From the NCBI GenBank assembly GCA_021775095.1, contig JAJFII010000006.1:1-64000 (forward strand): a stretch of DNA of 64,000 nt. Reading direction: 5' to 3'. Shown here one piece after another: positions 1 to 8,442 of this stretch. The first letter of the stretch is position 1, and each line of letters starts with the position of its first letter. This stretch comes from Rhodospirillales bacterium (GTDB lineage Bacteria; Pseudomonadota; Alphaproteobacteria; Rhodospirillales; Casp-alpha2). A program made the position numbers and the translations under genes. Under the pieces are notes generated by a model. It saw nothing but the letters and a program-made list of their open reading frames with translations, did not search any database and was not told the origin of the DNA.

Positions 1-55
1 GATGTTAGATCCGTTTTAGATTGTTTCAGATTATCCGTTGGGTTCGGTTCGATCT

Positions 56-97
56 GTTACCTATGTCTGCGGTATTACCTGTAACCCATGTGTCCGG
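56..97. repeat. imperfect 17-bp direct repeat beside tRNA-His
   Basis: Two copies, GTTACCTATGTCTGCGG (56-72) and GTAACCCATGTGTCCGG (81-97), match at 13 of 17 positions and lie 25 bp apart. They sit just beyond the 3' end of the tRNA-His gene. Similar GTTACC-ATGT-CCGG strings are, from memory, common at the ends of IS481/IS3-type elements, so this may be the edge of an element lying outside the window. That origin is inference; only the repeat is visible. Confidence 0.35.
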
Positions 98-114
98 AAC
101 GGACCGAAAAAAAA

Positions 115-192
115 TGGGGTGGCTGAGGGGATTTGAACCCCCGACCCTCGGCACCACAAGCCGATGCTCTAACCGACTGAGCTACAGCCACC
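115..192 (-). tRNA. tRNA-His (anticodon GTG)
   Basis: On the minus strand the sequence folds as a complete cloverleaf. The acceptor GTGGCTG pairs with CAGCCAC, the D arm begins TAGCTCAG, the anticodon loop is TTGTGGT with anticodon GTG, and the T arm contains GGGTTCAAATCCC. The extra G at position -1 opposite C73, diagnostic of histidine tRNA, is present (C192 on the plus strand). The CCA end is encoded (115-117). It stands alone, with no other tRNA nearby. Confidence 0.97.
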
Positions 193-483
193 GCATTTTT
201 CAGGAAACCATGCCTTGGCATCGCTTCGAAGCCACTTATTAGGCCGGTCGCAAGGCCGTTTCAAGAAGTATTTGCGGGATTTTGTGCGGGCCCCGGGCGC
301 GGGCCGCCAGGGGCATCGACCGGGGCATCGATCGGGCGGCGGAATTGGTCGGTCCGCAGAGCTGGATTTGTTGCTCATCAGAAGAGCAAATAAACCGAAA
401 TCGCAACCTATGGAGCCGCCGTGCCTGCAATCTAAATAAACGGTATCGGCAATTGCAAAAACCCCCTCCCGGTGCCGTCATTT

Positions 484-2028
484 TTACACCAAAACCTCAA
501 TCAAATAAGGCCCCTCGCAGGCCAGGCCGCGGGCCAGTTGTTTTACCAGTTCGCCGGCATCGGTGGCGACGCCGGCGTCGACCCCCATGCCCTTGGCCAG
601 GGCCACCCAATCGAGCGGTGGTCGGTCCAGTTCCAGCATATCAAAAGCCTTCGGCCCGGGGTTGAGAACGCCGACATTGGCCATTTCACCGAGCAGAATT
701 TTATAACTGCGATTGGCGAAAATCAGGGTGGTGGTGTTGGACCCTTCCCGAGCCTGGGTCCACAGGGCCTGCAGGGTATACATGGCGGAGCCGTCGGCCT
801 GCAGGGTAATCACCGGCCGCTCCGGGCAGGCGATGGCCGCACCGGTCGCCAGTGGCAGGCCGGCACCGATGGCGCCGCCGGTAATTTGTAACCAGCTGTG
901 CGGTTTTGAGGTGAAGGTATCGGCGAAAAACCGCCGCCCGGTGGTTATGGATTCGTCGCAAATGATGGCATTTTCGGGGATCATGTTGGCCAGCACTGCG
1001 GCGATGATGTCCTGGTCCATGCCGCGGCTTGGCAGGGGGGGAAGGCCGGGTTTGGGGGTTCTGACTGGGGTCGCCCCGGCCCCCAATTCGGCGACCAGCG
1101 CCGTCAGGCCGGCGATCACATCCTGTTCCCGGCTCACCAGGGTATGGACCTGACAGCCCTCAGGCAAAAGCCGGCTGGGTTTATCGGGATAGGCAAAAAA
1201 CGCCACCGGTTCCTTGGCGGCAACAAGCACCACATGGCGGTATTTTGCCAGTTGTTCAAGGGCCTGGTCGACTGGATATTTAACCCGCTCGATGGCAACC
1301 CGCCCGGCCCCGCGCTCGACCCGGGCGTTGGACATTTGCGCCAGCAAATCGACAGTGTCGGGATCAGTGATTTGGCTGAGCAATTCCAGCCCATCGACCC
1401 GTAAGGCGCGATTTGCCGCCAACACCAGAACCGGCTCACCGGACTTTAATAACTGGGCAACGGTGCGGATGCGATCCGCGTCGGGTGCCTCGGGGACGGC
1501 GGCGGCGCGGCGCGGGGCCGGTCCCTGAGCTTCTCCCCAGGCCGTATTGGAGGGCAGAATAAGGGTCGAGATATTTCCCGGCGCGGTGTTGGCAAACTGA
1601 ATCGCTTCGGCCGCATCACCGGCCACTTCTTCTGAGGTCTTCGACGTGCGCACCCAGCCGGAAACCGGCGCGGCGATGCCTTCAATGTCGGAGGTCAGGG
1701 GTGAGTCATATTGAACATGATAGGTCGCATGATCGCCGACAATATTGATGATCGGCTGGAAGGCCCGTTTTGCATTATGCAGATTGGCAAACCCGTTGGC
1801 CAACCCCGGACCCGTGTGCAGCAGGGTCGAGGCCGGTTTGTCGAGCATCCGAGCATATCCGTCAGCCGCCCCGGTAACGACGTTTTCCTGCAGACCGAGC
1901 ACACAGCGCATGCCATGGTGACGGTCGAGGGCAGCAACGAAATGCATTTCTGAGGTGCCGGGATTTGTGAAACATACATCCACGCCACCATCCAGCAGGG
2001 TTTGGACAAGACTATCTGCGCCGTTCAT
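484..2028 (-). CDS. ThDP-dependent enzyme, acetolactate synthase large-subunit-like
   Basis: This 514-residue protein has the three-domain layout of the acetolactate synthase/benzoylformate decarboxylase superfamily. The N-terminal pyrimidine-binding domain carries the catalytic-type Glu48 in LGLQENVVTGAADGYAR. A middle domain follows, and a C-terminal pyrophosphate-binding domain has the ADGSAMYTLQ...FANRSYKI motif (about 411-442). It is shorter than true catalytic acetohydroxyacid synthases (about 560-590 residues), and no ilvN regulatory subunit is adjacent. Valine/isoleucine synthesis is therefore unlikely, and a 2-oxoacid decarboxylase or carboligase role fits better. The substrate is unknown. 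The aminotransferase gene lies 22 bp upstream on the same strand, suggesting an amino acid to 2-oxoacid to aldehyde route (inference). Confidence 0.85.
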   Translation of the reverse strand: MNGADSLVQTLLDGGVDVCFTNPGTSEMHFVAALDRHHGMRCVLGLQENVVTGAADGYARMLDKPASTLLHTGPGLANGFANLHNAKRAFQPIINIVGDHATYHVQYDSPLTSDIEGIAAPVSGWVRTSKTSEEVAGDAAEAIQFANTAPGNISTLILPSNTAWGEAQGPAPRRAAAVPEAPDADRIRTVAQLLKSGEPVLVLAANRALRVDGLELLSQITDPDTVDLLAQMSNARVERGAGRVAIERVKYPVDQALEQLAKYRHVVLVAAKEPVAFFAYPDKPSRLLPEGCQVHTLVSREQDVIAGLTALVAELGAGATPVRTPKPGLPPLPSRGMDQDIIAAVLANMIPENAIICDESITTGRRFFADTFTSKPHSWLQITGGAIGAGLPLATGAAIACPERPVITLQADGSAMYTLQALWTQAREGSNTTTLIFANRSYKILLGEMANVGVLNPGPKAFDMLELDRPPLDWVALAKGMGVDAGVATDAGELVKQLARGLACEGPYLIEVLV

Positions 2029-2050
2029 AAAAATTCAGCCTTTCGTTGAT

Positions 2051-3217
2051 TTAAGGGGAGGGCTTAAAAAAAGCTTTTAGTTTTTTCGCCGCTTCATCGA
2101 GCACTTCATTTTGTTTGGAAAAACAAAAGCGGACAAAGTGATTAACAGCGCCGTCCTGATAAAAGGCGCTGAGCGGTATGCCGGCAACACCGGCGTCACG
2201 GGCGATCATTTCGCAAAAGGCAACGTCGTCGCCGTCGAAACCGACGGAGCGAATATCGACGCTCATGAAATAGGTCCCGTCGGTCGGCAGAATGTCAAAA
2301 CCGGCCGCCGACAGGCCATCGGAAATGCGGTCGCGTTTGGCCTGCAGGTCGACCGCCAGGTTGTGAAAATAAGTGTCATCCTGGTTGAGGCCAACGGCGA
2401 CAGCAGCCTGAAAGTTTCTCGGCGTGGTGAAGGTCACATATTGATGGGCTTTACTGATCGGCGATAACAAATGGCTAGGCGCGGTCAGATAACCCACCTT
2501 CCAGGCAGTCATGGAAAAGGTTTTCCCTGCCGATCCGATCCGAATTGAACGCTCGCGCATGCCGGGCAAGGTCATCAACGGCGTGTGGGCCCGGCCGTCA
2601 TAGGTGATATGTTCGTATACTTCGTCACAAACGGCGTAGGCGTCATATTGAATGAGCAAATCCGAAATCGCCTGCAGTTCCTCGGCGGTAAATACTTTAG
2701 CCGCCGGATTGTGCGGCGAATTGAGCAGAATCAGTTTGGTTTTGTCGCTGAAGGCATTGGCCAGGGCCTGCAGGTCAAGATGCCACCCGGGTGGTGCCAT
2801 GCGGACCAGTTTGGGGATCGCCCCGGCCCGTTTGACCATCGGCAAATAACAATCATACAGGGGTTCGATCAAAACCACCTCGTCGCCGGGTTCAATCAGT
2901 GCCAGCATACAATCGGTCAAAGCCTCCGTGGCACCGGAGGTAATCAATACTTCGGTCTGCCAATCCACATCCAGACCATAAAATCGTTTGTTGTGGGCGG
3001 CGACCGCCTGGCGAAGTTCCGGCAAACCCATCATCGGCGGATATTGGCTGGGGCCATCGAGGGCCGCTGCCGCCGCCACATGGCGCAGTTTTTCCGGGCC
3101 CAGTTGATCGGGAAATCCCTGACCCAGATTGATCGCACCGGTCGCCATGGCCAGTTGCGACATGGTTTCAAACACCGTTACACCCGCGTTGGCGAAAATG
3201 CAGTTGGTCGATTTCAT
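2051..3217 (-). CDS. PLP-dependent class I/II aminotransferase
   Basis: A 388-residue fold-type I aminotransferase. Visible landmarks are NSPHNP (Asn170), the CDEVYEHITYD segment (Asp198, Tyr201) and the Schiff-base lysine in SAGKTFSMTAWKVGYL (Lys232). The sequence resembles the kynurenine/methionine aminotransferase group (KAT/YbdL-like) rather than classical AspC. Such enzymes transfer the amino group of aromatic or sulfur amino acids to a 2-oxoacid in the cytoplasm. It is the first gene of a two-gene minus-strand unit with the ThDP enzyme. The start ATG at 3217 gives the usual N-terminus ending in the INLGQGFPD motif. Confidence 0.9.
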   Translation of the reverse strand: MKSTNCIFANAGVTVFETMSQLAMATGAINLGQGFPDQLGPEKLRHVAAAAALDGPSQYPPMMGLPELRQAVAAHNKRFYGLDVDWQTEVLITSGATEALTDCMLALIEPGDEVVLIEPLYDCYLPMVKRAGAIPKLVRMAPPGWHLDLQALANAFSDKTKLILLNSPHNPAAKVFTAEELQAISDLLIQYDAYAVCDEVYEHITYDGRAHTPLMTLPGMRERSIRIGSAGKTFSMTAWKVGYLTAPSHLLSPISKAHQYVTFTTPRNFQAAVAVGLNQDDTYFHNLAVDLQAKRDRISDGLSAAGFDILPTDGTYFMSVDIRSVGFDGDDVAFCEMIARDAGVAGIPLSAFYQDGAVNHFVRFCFSKQNEVLDEAAKKLKAFFKPSP

Positions 3218-3818
3218 GGGTTCAGAACTTTTTCAAATTGCGAGGGCCGACCTCAATTTCCTAACCTGTTGGCCCCCTGAGAGCAACAAAATCTATTTGC
3301 CAGGGGCCCGCCAGGGCCTGCAGCGCTCAAAGGGGCAAAAAGACTTTGAAGACAAAATTTAAGGCCGATCCACTGCTCTGAAGCTATCGCTTTGATCACC
3401 GGTTCGAACGCCGAATTTTGCGACAGCCATCGGCCATTCGTTGGCCCGGGCAAGCCCTCAATCCGGGCCCGATATTTTTACCCAAGTGACGGGAGATCTG
3501 AGCCGATGGCCCGCCTTCGCTCCTTCGGAAGATTCGGGCTGGCGGGCCAAAACGGGTGGCGGTAAAGCGGAAAATTCCATTAACCCGCTCTTTTAAAATC
3601 ACGAAAATTCCCTATTTTCTGCGGTTTTTCGGTTGTGCACCCTGCTGCTTTTATTGTGCCAAATGGGGTTTTCAGCCTATAACATTATCGCGTTTGTTTT
3701 GCGACTGCTATCGGCTTTTCCATATAGTTTGGTTTCAATTGTGTGGAAAGATGCAGGCGAGGAGATTATCGAAGACCTCGTGCAGTTTATTTTTGAACAA
3801 ATAAAGGGGAACACGACC
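3218..3818. other. 601-bp intergenic region upstream of the NCS2 permease
   Basis: No convincing gene is seen between the divergent aminotransferase and permease genes. A 9-bp perfect inverted repeat, TGGCCCGCC (3507-3515) and GGCGGGCCA (3541-3549), encloses 25 bases and could form a long hairpin. A second, shorter stem (GCGAGG/CCTCGT, about 3757-3781) lies close to the permease start. The permease frame stays open upstream to 3633 but has no good initiation signal there. An RNA leader controlling the permease is possible but not recognised. Confidence 0.5.
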
Positions 3819-5222
3819 GTGACAATAGCCAATTCAATAGGGACGCCTGATCAACTCAGGGACCCAGATTATACACCACCGTTAGCGCAGGCAATTCCAT
3901 TGGGCATCCAGCATGTTCTGGCGATGTTTGTTTCTAACGTAACGCCAGCGATCATTGTCTGTGGTGCCGCTGGTTTTGGGTTTGGGTCCAATTCCCCGGA
4001 TTTTCCACAGATGATTTATATGATCCAGATGTCGATGTTTTTCGCCGGTGTTGCGACCTTGTTTCAAACCATTGGATTTGGCCCGGTCGGTGCCCGGTTA
4101 CCGATTGTTCAGGGCACAAGTTTTGCTTTTCTTCCCATTATGATCCCCCTGGTTGCCGGCAAAGGTGTCGATGGCATGGCCGCCCTGTTCTGCGGTGTGC
4201 TGGTTGGCGGTATCTTCCATGCGCTGTTGGGGACGGTGATCGGAAAGATTCGCTTTGCCCTGCCGCCGCTGGTCACCGGACTGGTTGTCCTGATGATTGG
4301 TTTGGCCCTGGTGAAAGTCGGCATTCAATATGCCGCCGGTGGGGTTCCGGCGATGGGTAAACCCGAGTTTGGCAGTCTGCAAAACTGGTTCGTCGCCTTG
4401 GTTGTAATTGTCGTTACCCTGGGCCTCAAATTTTTCACCCGGGGGATCGTTTCGATCGCTGCGGTGTTGATCGGTCTGTTGGTTGGTTATGTGGTCGCTT
4501 ATTTCATGGGGATGGTCGAATTTGGCAATATCGGTCGGGCTGCGGCCTTCGCCCTGCCCGACCCGTTCCACTTCGGCTTTGAATTCAGCGTCGCGGCAAT
4601 TATCGGCTTCTGTCTGATGGCGTTTGTTTCCGCCGTGGAAACCGTTGGCGACGTTTCCGGAATCACCAAGGGGGGGGCCAAACGCGAAGCCACGTCCGAG
4701 GAAATTTCTGGCGCGACCTACGCCGATGGCCTCGGCAGTGCGATTGCCGGCGTGTTTGGCAGTCTGCCCAACACGTCGTTCAGCCAGAATGTTGGCCTGA
4801 TCGCCATGACCGGTGTCATGAGCCGTCATGTGGTCACCTACGGGGCGATCTTCCTGATTATTTGTGGGTTAATTCCAAAGGTTGGCGCGATAATTTCCAC
4901 GGTGCCCATTGAAGTTTTGGGCGGTGGAGTCATTGTCATGTTTGGCATGGTTTGTGCCGCCGGCGTCTCGATGCTGTCAGATGTCAATTGGAACCGCCGG
5001 AATATGGTGATTTTTGCCGTGTCCCTGTCCGTTGGTCTGGGTCTTCAACTGGTGCCGGATGCCTTGCAGCATCTGGAAGGAACATCAAAGGTTCTGCTGA
5101 CCTCCGGTCTGCTTCCTGCCGCTTTCCTGGCGATCATTCTTAATCTGGTTTTGCCTGAAGATTTAACGGAAGAGCAAACGGAAGAAATTTCCGGTGGCAT
5201 GGCAGGCCACAAAAACGATTAA
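3819..5222 (+). CDS. NCS2-family xanthine/uracil permease
   Basis: A 467-residue inner-membrane nucleobase symporter with about 14 hydrophobic segments. The NCS2 signature Q-N-x-G-x(4)-T is present as SQNVGLIAMTG (Gln323). The acidic pair region ASVETVGDVSGITKGG-like segment of the family appears here as FVSAVETVGDVSGIT. I choose GTG 3819 because AGGGGA lies 8 bases upstream and the resulting N-terminus (TPPLAQAIPLGIQHVLAMFVSNVTPAIIV) matches the family. An upstream start at 3633 would add an unusual 62 residues. Substrate (xanthine, urate or uracil) cannot be told from sequence. It is monocistronic and followed by a stem-loop at 5230. Confidence 0.92.
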   Translation: MTIANSIGTPDQLRDPDYTPPLAQAIPLGIQHVLAMFVSNVTPAIIVCGAAGFGFGSNSPDFPQMIYMIQMSMFFAGVATLFQTIGFGPVGARLPIVQGTSFAFLPIMIPLVAGKGVDGMAALFCGVLVGGIFHALLGTVIGKIRFALPPLVTGLVVLMIGLALVKVGIQYAAGGVPAMGKPEFGSLQNWFVALVVIVVTLGLKFFTRGIVSIAAVLIGLLVGYVVAYFMGMVEFGNIGRAAAFALPDPFHFGFEFSVAAIIGFCLMAFVSAVETVGDVSGITKGGAKREATSEEISGATYADGLGSAIAGVFGSLPNTSFSQNVGLIAMTGVMSRHVVTYGAIFLIICGLIPKVGAIISTVPIEVLGGGVIVMFGMVCAAGVSMLSDVNWNRRNMVIFAVSLSVGLGLQLVPDALQHLEGTSKVLLTSGLLPAAFLAIILNLVLPEDLTEEQTEEISGGMAGHKND

Positions 5223-5229
5223 AGGTGAA

Positions 5230-5264
5230 ACCGCTTGAGATCCCGGTAAGGCATCTCAAGCGGT
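5230..5264 (+). terminator. 12-bp perfect stem-loop after the NCS2 permease
   Basis: ACCGCTTGAGAT (5230-5241) pairs perfectly with ATCTCAAGCGGT (5253-5264) across an 11-base loop, beginning 8 bases after the permease stop codon. There is no T-tract, so it may be a 3'-end-stabilising hairpin rather than a classical intrinsic terminator. Confidence 0.5.
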
Positions 5265-5410
5265 CGACCAAAAACAAGGGACGGATGTTATCTGGACAGT
5301 CCCATGGACTGAAAACTCCGGAATTAATAGCCGGGGTTTTTTGTGACCATCGTCTTGACGTGGTGGCCGCCGCGACCCGCCTGCCCCAAGGCCTGGCGGA
5401 TGTTAATCCT

Positions 5411-5887
5411 TCAGACGCAACAGGGCTGAGTTGCGGTGGTGGACGGACGACAGCCGCTCACTGCCGGGGCACCGCGTCGGTCCTGCGCCGGTTTACAAAG
5501 GGCTCGATTTTCGTCTAACCGGACAAGGACCCGGTCGCCGACAAGTTCCGGCGGCGTCATTTCATAAGTTCTCATCCCAATGTTGCCTGGGGCAAACTCG
5601 ACGTGCACGGGTGCCCTTCCCAAACCCGCCAATTGGCGGATGCTGTGATCCAAGATGCGGATAAATTTGCCAACGCGCATCGGTTTATCGCCACTGCCGT
5701 CGAGCAGTTGCATGGAAGCTTCCATCCATTCCGACTTTCGACCACCGCAGTCGATACCGGCAATTTGCGACCGTTTGAACTCGGTAACATGGTAACCATA
5801 GCCAATTTCGCCCTGTTCGGTCACGAACAGCAAGGCGGCGTTGGCGGGTATGGATTTTAACTGATCGAGCAGTTCGTTGAGTGTCAT
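5411..5887 (-). CDS. DUF6428 family protein (ArsR-associated)
   Basis: This 158-residue soluble protein contains the segment HVTEFKRSQIAGIDCGGRKSEW and matches, from memory, the DUF6428 family often found beside arsR genes. Its function is not known. The C-terminus ends in TQPCCV, a vicinal cysteine pair that could bind a thiophilic metalloid (inference). I prefer the ATG at 5887 (MTLNELLDQL) over the in-frame ATG at 5905, because the latter lies inside the proximal operator. It is divergent from the ArsR gene and shares a regulatory region with two identical operator palindromes, so co-regulation with arsR is likely. Confidence 0.75.
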   Translation of the reverse strand: MTLNELLDQLKSIPANAALLFVTEQGEIGYGYHVTEFKRSQIAGIDCGGRKSEWMEASMQLLDGSGDKPMRVGKFIRILDHSIRQLAGLGRAPVHVEFAPGNIGMRTYEMTPPELVGDRVLVRLDENRALCKPAQDRRGAPAVSGCRPSTTATQPCCV

Positions 5888-5903
5888 GGTGGCTTTCTCT
5901 TTC

Positions 5904-5923
5904 ATTTCAACTGTTCTTGAAAT
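5904..5923. promoter_or_regulatory. ArsR-type operator 1
   Basis: ATTTCAA-CTGTTC-TTGAAAT is a perfect inverted repeat with 7-bp arms and a 6-bp spacer. It lies just upstream of the DUF6428 start. A second copy with identical arms and spacing occurs at 5950-5969. Being paired and placed between divergent arsR and DUF6428 genes makes an ArsR dimer site the simplest reading. Confidence 0.75.
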
Positions 5924-5949
5924 ATAAGGGATACCATGTTCGTAAATTT

Positions 5950-5969
5950 ATTTCAAGAAAGTTTGAAAT
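5950..5969. promoter_or_regulatory. ArsR-type operator 2
   Basis: ATTTCAA-GAAAGT-TTGAAAT has the same 7-bp arms as operator 1 and a different 6-bp spacer, centred 46 bp from it. It abuts the arsR start codon at 5970, so bound repressor would block both transcription and the ribosome site. Confidence 0.75.
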
Positions 5970-6305
5970 ATGGAAGAATCCTATGCCTTATCTGTGTTTT
6001 CCGCCCTGTCCAACGCAACCCGACTGCGGATCCTGAAATGCTTGGTTAATGCCGGTAAGGATGGCTTGCCGGCCGGCGAGATTGCCGAGGCGGTCGATGC
6101 AACGCCGTCGCGGGCGTCGTTCCATCTCGCCGCCCTGGGCGATACGGGTTTGCTCATTTCAACCCGTCAATCGCGGCAAATTACCTATCGGGTCGATTTT
6201 GCGGCGATCGGCGGACTGGTGCGGTTTCTCATGGAAGACTGTTGCCAAAACAACGAGATCGTGCGCTCGTGTTGTATTTCGAGCGGCGATTGTCGGTCGC
6301 TTTAA
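5970..6305 (+). CDS. ArsR/SmtB-family transcriptional regulator
   Basis: A 111-residue winged-helix repressor. The HTH spans roughly residues 12-80 (SALSNATRLRILKCLV, then the recognition helix TPSRASFHLAALGDTGLL). Near the C-terminus, cysteines occur in EDCCQNNEIVRSCCISSGDC, an arrangement suited to binding As(III) as in C-terminal-type ArsR sensors. It is divergent from the DUF6428 gene, with operators on both sides of the shared promoter region, which implies autoregulation. The best ars partner in the window, the Acr3 exporter, is 52 kb away. Confidence 0.88.
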   Translation: MEESYALSVFSALSNATRLRILKCLVNAGKDGLPAGEIAEAVDATPSRASFHLAALGDTGLLISTRQSRQITYRVDFAAIGGLVRFLMEDCCQNNEIVRSCCISSGDCRSL

Positions 6306-6383
6306 CCGCCCACCGCGCATCATCCGAAACCGCCCGTTCCGGCTCCGGCGGAGCCGCCCGTTCTGGCATTTGCAGGTTTGTCG

Positions 6384-7289
6384 TCATTTGAGGCTGTCGT
6401 AAACAATAGCCGTGAAGGCGTCGGGATTTAAAAACCCCTGAGCCCATTTGTCGTCCAGGTCGGCTGACGGTTTGGCGGCCAGGACCTGGGTTTTGGTTTT
6501 GCCTTCGGTGATTAACGATTTCACCCGGTCCCGCACGGATACGAGCATTGCATGATAGGCGATCAATGCGTCGCGGTCGGCCATGGGGCCGTGGCCGGGA
6601 ATGACCTTGGTATCGGCATTGACCCATTTTAAGATTTCATGGGCATCGGAAATCATGCCATCAATGGTGCCGCCATTCTGCACATCAATAAACGGGTAGA
6701 TGCCGTTAAAAAACAAATCTCCTGTGTGCAGGACATTGGCCTTTTGGAAAAAAACGATGGAATCGCCTGTCGTATGTCCCGGTGGTAAATGTTTTACGAC
6801 GATGGTATCGCCATTTAAATGAAAGGTCGTGGTATCCTTAAAGGTAATGACCGGTAGGGCGACCGGTGGCGCAGCGGGAACTTTGGCATTAAAAAAATCG
6901 ATCAGCTGATTTTCACTCATCAGTTTACGGACATTATCGTGGGCAACGATAACGGCCCCGTCTTTACCGAAATTCTCGTTGCCGCCGGTATGATCAAAGT
7001 GCCAATGTGTGTTAATCAGAAACTTAACGGGTTTGTCGCTGATCCTGGCAATTGCCGCCTTGATTTTCGTCGAAAGCGGGGCAAATTGATCATCGACCAG
7101 AAACACCCCATCAGGTCCGGCGGAAACGCCTAAATTGCCACCGGCACCGAACAGGGCGTGGACACCGCCACCCAGGTCCTGGCTGGTTATCTGAACCTTT
7201 GAATAATCCTGATTTTGTCCATAAACCGTTGTCGAAATTAATAGGTGTGCAGCGGTGATTGCGGCCAGTCCAAAAGGCTTAAATGTCAT
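6384..7289 (-). CDS. periplasmic MBL-fold metallo-hydrolase
   Basis: A 301-residue protein with an N-terminal signal peptide (residues 1-24, ending about VYG-QN). It has a complete dinuclear zinc site of the metallo-beta-lactamase fold: HWHFDH (His95, His97, Asp99, His100), His171 in PPGHTTGD, Asp190 in LHTGDLFF and His232 in IPGHGP. It resembles the subclass B3/quinoprotein relay-like hydrolases that act in the periplasm. The TGG-N motif after HxHxDH is of the general hydrolase type, so beta-lactam resistance should not be assumed. It is convergent with arsR and appears monocistronic. Confidence 0.9.
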   Translation of the reverse strand: MTFKPFGLAAITAAHLLISTTVYGQNQDYSKVQITSQDLGGGVHALFGAGGNLGVSAGPDGVFLVDDQFAPLSTKIKAAIARISDKPVKFLINTHWHFDHTGGNENFGKDGAVIVAHDNVRKLMSENQLIDFFNAKVPAAPPVALPVITFKDTTTFHLNGDTIVVKHLPPGHTTGDSIVFFQKANVLHTGDLFFNGIYPFIDVQNGGTIDGMISDAHEILKWVNADTKVIPGHGPMADRDALIAYHAMLVSVRDRVKSLITEGKTKTQVLAAKPSADLDDKWAQGFLNPDAFTAIVYDSLK

Positions 7290-7445
7290 CTGTTCGCTCC
7301 CGTTATTTCGGTTTATTTTGATACCAATGGGTCCTGACCGTAAGTAAGTGCTTGTGGTAAATTGTCAAGGGACCCAAATACCCATTGCTACCAAAGGGAA
7401 CTGGCAGATCATAAATGGCCCGATTGGAGCGGGAGCGGGATTGAT

Positions 7446-8435
7446 ATGATGCCCCACCATCTGCGTCTGCCGTTGGTAATTTTGGCCTTTCCCGTTGCAT
7501 ATCTGTTGAGTTACGGATTTTATCAGGGGTATTTGACCTGCTTTCATGTGCCGACGATCCCGCCCGATGACATCACCCGTGTCCAATATCCAAATTATCA
7601 TCCGGTTGCCCGGCAGGCCCTGCGGGCATTTAGAATCCTTGATGCGGGTGAACAACAGGCGATCAGGAAAATCTGGCCGAATCCCTGATCAACTTTGACG
7701 ATGGGGTGGCGATATTTGTCGGCGACGCGAACCAACTGGTTTGTTGAGGCGAAAATCACGATGACAGAACCAGAACCTTCCTCGCCAAATCCTTCTTCAC
7801 CGCGGTGCAACCGGAAATTTTGATGATCGAGAGCACAGCCGTCGACAGCGCTCGGTTGCCAAGCGATTCGAGGTCCTATGTGCCGCTCCTGGGCACCGAT
7901 ATATCGGCAATTCTCCGGGCCCAGTCCGCGTCGGTAAAGCATGTTTGCATTGAACAGACGGCCAAACAAAATACCCTGTCCCGGGAAACTGCGATCCTGC
8001 AAAACCTGCTCTCCGCCGTCCGCCCCGGCGGTTTGACAGCGGTTTTGTTCGGTGCCCTTCACTGCGGTGATTTCGACGGTTGGTTATAGGATCTGCTGGA
8101 TCAGTCGACGAACCCGGCGCTGCCGCAAAAAATACCCAATATCCGCGTATTGGGCGCGCATCAGGACGGGTCCCTGGAAGCCTTTGTGTATTTTATCGAT
8201 GAAATTGGCCTGAAAAAACGCCACTTTATGATTTCGCCAACCGGTGATCTGACGGAATGGATCCTTCGGGCATTTCCAGTCCTCAATGACCAGACGTTGA
8301 AACATTTTGATGCGCTACTGGTTTTTCGACCCGGATTGCCTTGTCGGTTCCCGGTGCCGGTTAATTCTTTCTTCCCTTCCCTGACCGGAGTCCTTATTAA
8401 AAACACTGCCAATGTCCAATATAGCCGGGGGAAAC
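7446..8435 (+). pseudogene. decayed gene of unknown function, membrane-anchored
   Basis: A reading frame starting MMPHHLRLPLVILAF (hydrophobic helix at about residues 6-30) runs to a TGA at 7686. A coding-like sequence then continues in another frame (about 7675 onward) and is interrupted by an in-frame TGA near 7745 and a TAG at 8087. It continues after each stop with residues such as FLAKSFFTAVQPEILMIES, SAVRPGGLTAVLFGALH and DLTEWILRAFPVLNDQTLKHF. One frameshift plus two nonsense codons point to a pseudogene of about 300 codons. I do not recognise the family. The aminotransferase gene starts just after it. Confidence 0.6.
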
Positions 8436-8442
8436 ACATATC

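Noticed and set aside
484-2028. Sulfoacetaldehyde acetyltransferase (Xsc) to complete the sulfonate pathway
   Set aside because: Too short for Xsc and closer to acetolactate-synthase-like enzymes, and 30 kb away from comDE.
3633-3818. Longer start for the NCS2 permease
   Set aside because: No ribosome site upstream, and the added residues are absent from the family; AGGGGA before GTG 3819 decides.
4098-4829. 243-residue minus-strand frame
   Set aside because: It is antisense to the NCS2 permease; the Asp/Gly/His-rich composition is that of a complement of membrane-protein codons.
6384-7289. Beta-lactamase (antibiotic resistance) call
   Set aside because: The zinc motifs define only the fold; many periplasmic relatives have other substrates.
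7680-8090. TGA at about 7745 read as selenocysteine in a live gene
   Set aside because: There is also a frameshift and a TAG stop in the same stretch, and no selenocysteine insertion element was seen, so decay is simpler.
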